Source: CAZDXB01 sp964509335
GTDB taxonomy: Bacteria; Bacteroidota; Ignavibacteria; Kapaibacteriales; UBA2268
Assembly: GCA_964509335.1 (NCBI GenBank)
Contig: CAZDXB010000047.1
Location: 1-17,761 of the forward strand
Direction: 5' to 3'
DNA: 17,761 bases
Part shown: in pieces, positions 13,001 to 17,761 of the stretch
How the letters are laid out: every line of letters starts with the position of its first letter
Position numbering within the stretch: the first letter of the stretch is position 1
Program-made: the position numbers and the translations under genes
Notes under the pieces: model-generated
Databases searched by the model: none
Seen by the model: only the letters and a program-made list of their open reading frames with translations
Told to the model about the DNA's origin: nothing

Positions 13001-15337
13001 CTACCTCAAATTCATTCTCATTCCGGCGTAAACAATTCTGCCGACGATAGGCGCCCAGATAATCGAGCTGTCGAAATATTCGCCGAAGGGATTTTGATAA
13101 GCGAGAATCGGCTCTTTTTGCTTGAAGTCGCCGATATTTTCGACGCCCAAGTACAGGCTGAAGTCGCCGAAGTTCTTCGTCGCCTGTCCGTGAAGCAACG
13201 CGTATGCGGGATACTCGTCGGATAATCTATACTCCGCCGGATTGGAGCTGGTGTTCGGCAATCTGCCGCCGCCGTTGAAATCGACCGTGAAATCGAACAG
13301 CCAGTCTTCCGACAGCGTATAAGCTAAGTTCAGGAAAACCTTATGCTTGTTTACTAGCGGCTTTTGCAGCAGGTCGCCGTCGTAAGTCGTTTTTGCGTCG
13401 TTCAATCTATAAGCGGCTGTCGCCTCTAAGTTATCGAGCGGATTGAAAATCAAGTCGATTTGAAAGCTGTTTGAATAGGAAATTCCGTCGAGATTGTAAA
13501 AATAAGCGTAGCCGGGATTTTCGTCCAAATCGACTACCGTTTTGTTCACGAATTCCGTTCTGTAATAATCCGCCATTAACGTGAAAGCGACGTCGCCGAT
13601 ATACAAGTCCTTCGTCAAGTTCAAGCCGAAATTCCACGCTTCTTCCGGTTCGAGCTTTTCCCGCTTGACAAATTCTCTCGAACTCGCCATCAAGCCGATA
13701 TTTTCCGAATAAATATGCGCTACGCGGTAGCCCTTTCCTACCGAAGCGCGAATAATCGTCGTCGGGTCGTAATCGTATTTTACGTGCAGGCGCGGCGTGT
13801 AAAACGTTCCGTATAGATTGTGGAAATCCATTCTAAAGCCGCCGACAAGCGTCAAGCCGTATAGATTTGAAAGCGAGTATTCGGCGAAAAAGCCGGGAAC
13901 GTTCTCAGTTCTGAATATATCGTCGCTATTGAAGATTTCTTTGTATTCGTCAAACTGCCAGCTCAAACCCAACGATATATCGTGTTCGAGCGCCGGGGCG
14001 GCGGTTTTGTTTTCTGCATGCATTGAGTTGTCGTCGTCGCCCATATCTATATTGTGTTCTTCGTGGGAAGCGCTTGATTCGCCTTCCTCCATCGTCGTCT
14101 TATGTTCATGCATACTGTGGTCAATTTCTTCGCCGCCTAGTTTGAATTGATAAATCAAATTGGCGTATAGCGAGCTTTGTTCTCCGGTATAGTCGGTCGC
14201 GCCAAAGAAGGACTTTTGCTTATGGTCGGACGCCGAAAGAATTAGCGCGAGCGATTTGAACGATTCGCCAGGGAAAATAATTCCGTTTTTCCAGTAAGCT
14301 TCGTAACGCTCGGTGTTAATATTCATGCCGTAATAGCCGTCGTTTTCGTCGTCGAAATAGCGTTTCTGACCGCCTTCTCTATCTTCGTAAAGTCCCTTAA
14401 CGACGAGTTGCGAGTGGAATATTTCGTCCTTATAAGTCCATCGGTTCATTACGTTGACTTGGTCGTTCATCGGCAAATCAAGGAATCTGTCGCCGTTTTC
14501 GTCCAGCTTAGTTTGCATAGTATTACCATGCAAAAATAAGACGGTTCCGAGTTTATCGTTTAATTTATATGCGGAAGTTATATCGGCGTCGAACCTGCCT
14601 AAGTGATTTCCGAACAAATTCATAAACAAGCGATTCCCCTCCAAGGGTTTGTCGAATTCGACGTTAATTTGTCCGGTAGTCGATTCGTAGCCGGTTTGAA
14701 CGGACGCCGCGCCCTTGGATATTTGTATCGATTCCATCCACTGACCGGGAATGTAACTTAATCCGTAACTCGAGCCAATTCCGCGCAGGTTCGGGACTTT
14801 TTCGGTCAGCATTTGAGTGTATTTGCCGTCCAAACCGAGCATCATTATTTTCTTCGCGCCCGAAACGGCGTCGGAATATTCCACGTCCACCGAGGCGTTC
14901 GTCTGGAAGCTCTCGCCTAAACTGCAGCAAGCCGCTTTCTGCAAGCCGCTCTTAGTCAGGCTTTCGGTTTTGGCTATATTCGATTTCGATATAACGACGT
15001 TCTGCCGCCCGTAAACCTTTACCTCTTCGGTTTGCAGGCTCGAAGCCATTTGTATTTTAACGTAATCTTGCTCGAGCGGTATTTCAACGGTGTCTTTGCC
15101 GTAGCCGATATAGCTGACAATTAATTTTACCTCGCCGTTGTTTCTCGGTATAGTAAATTCGCCGTCCTTTTCGCTGATGGTTCCGACGTTCGTCTCTTCC
15201 CATTTTACCGTCGCGCCGATTAAATCGGTAGTGTCTGACTCGGCGCCCAAGCCGACGATTTTCCCTTCCAAATTAGCGGAAATCGCCGAATAAAAGCTAA
15301 GAATTATCAAGCTGAATGATATGATTATGTATTTCAT
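13001..15337 (-). CDS. TonB-dependent outer-membrane receptor with His/Met-rich loop, probable metal uptake
   Basis: 778 residues. A signal peptide (about 1-21) precedes a carboxypeptidase-regulatory-like beta-sandwich (about 22-98, GATVKWEETNVGTISEKDG...VSYIGYG), then the plug (about 115-230: CCSLGESFQTNASVDVEYSDA, MLGLDGKYTQML, YIPGQWMESIQISKGAASV, TTGQINVEF) and the 22-strand-type barrel ending YAGMRMNLR, an outer-membrane C-terminus. The plug wording is that of a widespread Bacteroidota receptor subfamily often found with HYC_CC_PP or heavy-metal genes. Residues about 401-455 form an extra segment with many His and Met (HSMHEHKTTM, SHEEHNIDM, NSMHAENK), plausible as a copper or other soft-metal loop. 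The HYC_CC_PP-like gene lies 65 bp upstream on the same strand, so the two probably form an operon. The actual ligand is not shown by sequence. Confidence 0.9.
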   Translation of the reverse strand: MKYIIISFSLIILSFYSAISANLEGKIVGLGAESDTTDLIGATVKWEETNVGTISEKDGEFTIPRNNGEVKLIVSYIGYGKDTVEIPLEQDYVKIQMASSLQTEEVKVYGRQNVVISKSNIAKTESLTKSGLQKAACCSLGESFQTNASVDVEYSDAVSGAKKIMMLGLDGKYTQMLTEKVPNLRGIGSSYGLSYIPGQWMESIQISKGAASVQTGYESTTGQINVEFDKPLEGNRLFMNLFGNHLGRFDADITSAYKLNDKLGTVLFLHGNTMQTKLDENGDRFLDLPMNDQVNVMNRWTYKDEIFHSQLVVKGLYEDREGGQKRYFDDENDGYYGMNINTERYEAYWKNGIIFPGESFKSLALILSASDHKQKSFFGATDYTGEQSSLYANLIYQFKLGGEEIDHSMHEHKTTMEEGESSASHEEHNIDMGDDDNSMHAENKTAAPALEHDISLGLSWQFDEYKEIFNSDDIFRTENVPGFFAEYSLSNLYGLTLVGGFRMDFHNLYGTFYTPRLHVKYDYDPTTIIRASVGKGYRVAHIYSENIGLMASSREFVKREKLEPEEAWNFGLNLTKDLYIGDVAFTLMADYYRTEFVNKTVVDLDENPGYAYFYNLDGISYSNSFQIDLIFNPLDNLEATAAYRLNDAKTTYDGDLLQKPLVNKHKVFLNLAYTLSEDWLFDFTVDFNGGGRLPNTSSNPAEYRLSDEYPAYALLHGQATKNFGDFSLYLGVENIGDFKQKEPILAYQNPFGEYFDSSIIWAPIVGRIVYAGMRMNLR

Positions 15338-15402
15338 CGTAAAACCCTCGTATTATTAATAATAAAATCAATCGTTTAAACTGTAGTAACGCGAAAGTTT
15401 GT

Positions 15403-15888
15403 TTAAGCGATTGAGTCGGAGGGTTTTTCTCCGCTTCTGTCGTTGGAAGCGAGCAGAATTGTTTGGATTATATCGTCGATTGGTTTTTTGACAGCCTTGC
15501 CGCGATAAAAGTATTTTTTATAAATACCGCTTTCCAAATCTTTGGACTCATTTACAATAGGAAGTCTAAAGATAATTGAATGTCGCGGTTTTAGAGTCAG
15601 ATTCATTGATTCATGCAAAAGCGTCTTGGTTTCAATAACTTTGAAAACAATGAAGTCTCTGCATCCTAAATCCGAAAAAGCCTTTTCGCGGCTCTCTGCG
15701 GCGCCGCTCGACATACCGCAACTGCAAGTATGTTCTTCGCTGTCGATATCGCATTCCGCGCTGGAGAAAGTCGCAGAGTGAAGTTTGTCCATCTTCTGGC
15801 AATAGTGGTAATTAGCGGCAATCCCCACCGAGGAGATTGTCAAAATCGCCGCCAGCAAAACGCTTATATATTTTCTCGCTCTTTTCAT
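15403..15888 (-). CDS. HYC_CC_PP-like small exported cysteine protein
   Basis: 161 residues with an N-terminal hydrophobic segment (about 7-25) that is a signal peptide or anchor. It is immediately followed by HYC (28-30), then Cys46, CSCGM (Cys55, Cys57) and GC at 75-76. This order of motifs (HYC, CGM, then a Cys pair) is that of the HYC_CC_PP family of Bacteroidota, although the second motif here is GCRD rather than CC and the proline motif is weak (KKP). The family is commonly encoded next to TonB receptors of the type found 65 bp downstream; a periplasmic metal-binding role is plausible but unproven. The ATG at 15888 has no clear Shine-Dalgarno. Divergently transcribed from the methionine sulfoxide reductase gene. 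Confidence 0.65.
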   Translation of the reverse strand: MKRARKYISVLLAAILTISSVGIAANYHYCQKMDKLHSATFSSAECDIDSEEHTCSCGMSSGAAESREKAFSDLGCRDFIVFKVIETKTLLHESMNLTLKPRHSIIFRLPIVNESKDLESGIYKKYFYRGKAVKKPIDDIIQTILLASNDRSGEKPSDSIA

Positions 15889-15970
15889 ATTGCCGTTCAG
15901 TTATTTTGAAATACAACGCATTCTATGATTGATTATTGTAAAAGGACGCGTAATTGCGCCTCCATATCTT

Positions 15971-15995
15971 ACCCTCCTCGAAATCGGGGAGAGGA
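15971..15995 (+). repeat. REP-like palindrome, copy 3 (short)
   Basis: ACCCTCCTCGAAATCGGGG plus AGAGGA, the stem of the REP-like family without the CTCTAA lead or the AGGTTAAAT tail. It sits in the 197-bp divergent gap between the HYC_CC_PP-like gene and msrBA. Confidence 0.6.
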
Positions 15996-16085
15996 TAACG
16001 GCTCAACAAACGCTAAGGTCAAAATATTATAATAAAAAGCGGTTTAATATGTCTATATAGTAAAATTGAAATATAGAAAGAAAAA

Positions 16086-17024
16086 ATGAAATACTTTATA
16101 ACAATAGCGGCGATAATATTCAGTATATTTTATCTGTCAAATTCAAAGGAGAACAAAATGCAAGAGAGCCAATACAATAAATTGACGCCGGAAGAAGAGC
16201 GAGTAATCTTACGTAAAGGAACCGAGCCGGCGTTTACGGGAAAGTATAACGACAACAAAACGTCCGGAGTTTATTTATGCAAAAGGTGCGACGAGCCGCT
16301 TTTTATATCCGAGCAGAAGTTTAATTCCGGTTGCGGTTGGCCCAGCTTCGACGACGAAATACAAGGCGCGGTTGAAAGAACTCCCGACCCCGACGGCATT
16401 CGAACGGAAATAACTTGCGTTAATTGCGGCGCGCACTTAGGACACGTCTTCAAGGGCGAAGGATTTACCGATAAGAACTTAAGGCATTGCGTCAATTCTA
16501 TTTCGCTCAATTTCGTCCCTGATTCTACCGGCAGATTCGAGAGCGCTTATTTCGCCGGCGGATGTTTTTGGGGCGTCGAATATTTCCTTCAGAAACAAGA
16601 CGGCGTTATATTCGAAAGAGTCGGCTATATGGGCGGCGATGTAAGCGAACCGAGCTACGAAGAAGTTTGCTCGGGAACGACGGGACACGCCGAGGCGGTC
16701 GAGGTTATTTACGATACCGAGAAAACGAACTTCGAAGAATTAGCTAAACTATTTTTCGAAATACACGACCCGACGCAAGCCAACGGACAGGGACCTGACA
16801 TTGGCGAGCAATATCGCTCCGCTATATTTTATACCGACGACAAGCAAAAGCGAACGGCTGAAAAGCTAATAAAGATTCTCGAAGAAAAGGGATTGAAAGT
16901 AGCCACTGAATTAAGCGAAGCTAGCAAATTTTGGGAAGCGGAAAAATACCATCAAGACTATTATAGAAAAACAGGCAAGAGACCCTATTGTCATTTTTAT
17001 AAGAAGAAGTTTAAAAGTCGATAA
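16086..17024 (+). CDS. msrBA: Exported methionine sulfoxide reductase, MsrB-MsrA fusion
   Basis: 312 residues. A hydrophobic N-terminus (about 1-19) points to export or membrane anchoring, so the enzyme likely repairs oxidised proteins in the periplasm. MsrB (about 28-145) has the structural zinc cysteines CKRC (65, 68) and CVNC (111, 114), SGCGWPSF (Cys83, a possible resolving Cys) and catalytic Cys135 in RHCVNS; it reduces Met-R-sulfoxide. MsrA (about 153-305) has GGCFWG with catalytic Cys160, GYMGG, GHAEAVEV and KYHQDYY; it reduces Met-S-sulfoxide. Both active sites are complete, and Cys302 near the C-terminus may be the MsrA resolving residue. Domain order is B then A. The ATG at 16086 keeps the signal; an internal ATG (codon 25) would give a cytoplasmic form. 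AGAAAG precedes the start; TATAAT at 16028-16033 may be a -10 box, with no clear -35. Confidence 0.93.
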   Translation: MKYFITIAAIIFSIFYLSNSKENKMQESQYNKLTPEEERVILRKGTEPAFTGKYNDNKTSGVYLCKRCDEPLFISEQKFNSGCGWPSFDDEIQGAVERTPDPDGIRTEITCVNCGAHLGHVFKGEGFTDKNLRHCVNSISLNFVPDSTGRFESAYFAGGCFWGVEYFLQKQDGVIFERVGYMGGDVSEPSYEEVCSGTTGHAEAVEVIYDTEKTNFEELAKLFFEIHDPTQANGQGPDIGEQYRSAIFYTDDKQKRTAEKLIKILEEKGLKVATELSEASKFWEAEKYHQDYYRKTGKRPYCHFYKKKFKSR

Positions 17025-17143
17025 ATCTTTAATTGAAATAGAAATAACAAGTTTATCCAAAAGCGGAAACGCAATAGAATTTAAGCGAGTAATACAATCC
17101 TTTGGAAGAGTTGGGGAAAAAGAGTAATTTCTATACTCGTTCC

Positions 17144-17198
17144 GCCCGCTCCCGCGACGGTGTCCACCTCACCCTATCCCTCTCCGCAAGCGGAGAGG
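17144..17198 (+). repeat. 55-bp direct repeat, copy 1 (includes a REP-like stem)
   Basis: Identical over all 55 bases to 17707-17761. It starts GCCCGCTCCCGCGACGG and ends in the hairpin CCTCTCCGCAAGCGGAGAGG. The hairpin half is a variant of the REP-like family with a GCAAGC centre. The copy faces the inverted REP at 17226-17280. Confidence 0.9.
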
Positions 17199-17225
17199 GG
17201 ACTAAACAGCTGTTATTTAAAGGAT

Positions 17226-17280
17226 TGCATTAACCTATTTAGTTCTCTCCCCAATTTCGGGGAGAGTTAGAGAGGGGTTT
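17226..17280 (-). repeat. REP-like palindrome, copy 5 (inverted)
   Basis: The palindrome at 17245-17266 (CTCTCCCC, then AATTTCGGGGAGAG) has the conserved tail on its left (TTAACCTATTTAGTT) and TTAGAGAGGGGT on its right. It matches 12868-12917 in reverse orientation. Confidence 0.75.
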
Positions 17281-17291
17281 CTTATCCATTA

Positions 17292-17314
17292 CGAAGACGG
17301 GGGCGTCTTCGCTA
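17292..17314 (-). repeat. GAAGACG-type hairpin, second copy
   Basis: CGAAGACGGGGGCGTCTTCG plus CTA, the reverse complement of 10236-10258 over all 23 bases. It forms a self-complementary stem of 8 bp with a short G-run loop. Confidence 0.75.
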
Positions 17315-17381
17315 CCGATACTATCTGCAACCGACCGGTTTTAGCCATCGGCGGAAGCTCGAACGCTCGTCAGCTCCGGCA

Positions 17382-17586
17382 GGGGCTGTATCAAAAGAAA
17401 TATTAAGAGCTTTATCTAATATTAGCGCGTCAAAAAATCTCCATCTCTGGATTCCCGCTTACGCGGGAACGACTTCATAGTAGTCATTCCCAGCTTGACT
17501 GGGAATCCAGAGAAAACGATTATTTTTGGAATTTCATTATTAGACATTGCAATATTGTCGATACAATTGAGTTTTGAGACAACCTC
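17382..17586 (+). repeat. MITE-like dispersed element, copy 3 (most complete)
   Basis: About 205 bp. The left end GGGGCTGTATCAAAAG and the inverted right end (GAGGTTGTCTCAAAAC on the minus strand) form imperfect terminal inverted repeats (12 of 16). Inside are two inverted hairpin units, 17445-17473 and 17483-17512, separated by TTCATAGTA; each has ATTCCC and GGGAA arms. A conserved AT-rich tail follows. No coding capacity. I infer a non-autonomous element; the helper transposase is not in the window. Confidence 0.65.
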
Positions 17587-17637
17587 ATTTAACCTTTTAG
17601 TTCTCTCCCCGATTTCGGGGAGAGTTAGAGAGGGGTG
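17587..17637 (-). repeat. REP-like palindrome, copy 6 (inverted)
   Basis: The perfect palindrome at 17603-17624 has the tail ATTTAACCTTTTAGTT on the left and TTAGAGAGGGGTG on the right. It abuts the right end of MITE-like copy 3, as if one had inserted beside the other. Confidence 0.75.
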
Positions 17638-17683
17638 AATATCAATATCTCGACGCAAAGCGCCGAGAAGAACCAATTTAAAG

Positions 17684-17708
17684 TAGTAGAGCGGACGCCC
17701 TCGTCTGC
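17684..17708 (-). repeat. 25-bp repeat, inverted copy of 10271-10295
   Basis: All 25 bases are the exact reverse complement of 10271-10295. The core is GAGCGGACGCCCTCGTCTG. Its last two bases overlap the start of the second 55-bp repeat. Confidence 0.8.
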
Positions 17709-17761
17709 CCGCTCCCGCGACGGTGTCCACCTCACCCTATCCCTCTCCGCAAGCGGAGAGG
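17707..17761 (+). repeat. 55-bp direct repeat, copy 2 (runs to window end)
   Basis: Identical to 17144-17198 and cut by the window end, so the repeat may be longer. In copy 1 the bases after it (GGACTAAACAG) continue the REP-like tail. Confidence 0.9.

Larger units (their letters stand above)
17025..17761. other. Repeat-dominated noncoding region at window end
   Basis: No credible gene. The first ~100 bases are plain; after that nearly every segment belongs to a repeat family: a 55-bp unit (17144-17198, again 17707-17761), REP-like copies (17168-17200, 17226-17280, 17587-17637, 17731-17761), a GAAGACG hairpin (17292-17314), a MITE-like element (17382-17586) and a 25-bp unit (17684-17708). 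A ~100-codon minus-strand frame across 17422-17730 is built wholly from these repeats. Confidence 0.75.

Noticed and set aside
17028..17127. About 30-codon open stretch after msrBA (...EITSLSKSGNAIEFKR...), ending TAA
   Set aside because: It has no start codon and no recognisable family, and it is short; it could be a gene remnant, but chance cannot be excluded.
17422..17730. Minus-strand open frame of about 100 codons containing FPRKRESR
   Set aside because: It consists entirely of the REP, MITE-like and 25-bp repeats; FPRKRESR is the usual translation of the hairpin repeat in spurious predictions.
10186..17761. CRISPR array, considered because of several similar repeats
   Set aside because: The repeats are palindromic, irregularly spaced, in both orientations and spread between genes; there are no uniform spacers and no cas genes.

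Overview
The window looks like a chromosomal segment from a member of the Bacteroidota/Chlorobiota (FCB) group. The basis is two proteins ending in type IX secretion (T9SS) type A sorting domains, an M56/BlaR1-like protease ending in TonB C-terminal domains beside a BlaI repressor, a TonB-dependent receptor (TBDR) with a carboxypeptidase-like N-terminal domain and a small HYC_CC_PP-like cysteine protein. Several starts lack a clear Shine-Dalgarno sequence, as is common in this group. An Ignavibacteria/Kapabacteria-type lineage is a guess; nothing in the window fixes the taxon.

Layout. Positions 1-1898 (+) hold the 3' part of a large T9SS-exported surface protein with a duplicated module, closed by a strong terminator. 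From 2405 to 15888 all eight genes lie on the minus strand. Read in transcription order (right to left) they are: a HYC_CC_PP-like protein and a TBDR with a His/Met-rich loop (probable copper or other metal handling); an RNB-family exoribonuclease carrying three double-stranded-RNA-binding domains in place of the usual cold-shock and S1 domains; a periplasmic N-acetylmuramoyl-L-alanine amidase; a radical SAM enzyme of unknown substrate; a BlaI-type repressor overlapping an M56 BlaR1-like sensor protease; and a T9SS-exported protein with LamG-like, FN3 and thioredoxin-like (Omp28-type) domains. On the far right (+) is an exported MsrB-MsrA fusion.

Functional picture. The envelope dominates: T9SS cargo, wall hydrolysis, metal-linked outer-membrane uptake, and repair of oxidised methionine in exported proteins. 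The BlaI/BlaR1 pair has its own promoter. That promoter is overlaid by four ACTA/TAGT half-sites spaced exactly 10 bp apart, a probable autoregulatory operator.

Intergenic DNA is unusually rich in repeats. There are three copies of a MITE-like element built on an ATTCCC...GGGAAT hairpin, seven copies of a REP-like palindrome (CTCTCCCC/GGGGAGAG type), a third GAAGACG...CGTCTTC hairpin family, a perfect 28-bp palindrome and a perfect 55-bp direct repeat. None of these lies in a gene I believe in. The last ~740 bases are almost entirely such repeats.

The best candidate for something undescribed is the RNB + 3x dsRBD ribonuclease at 10336-12669. The phased operator of the BlaI system and the nested repeat families come next.
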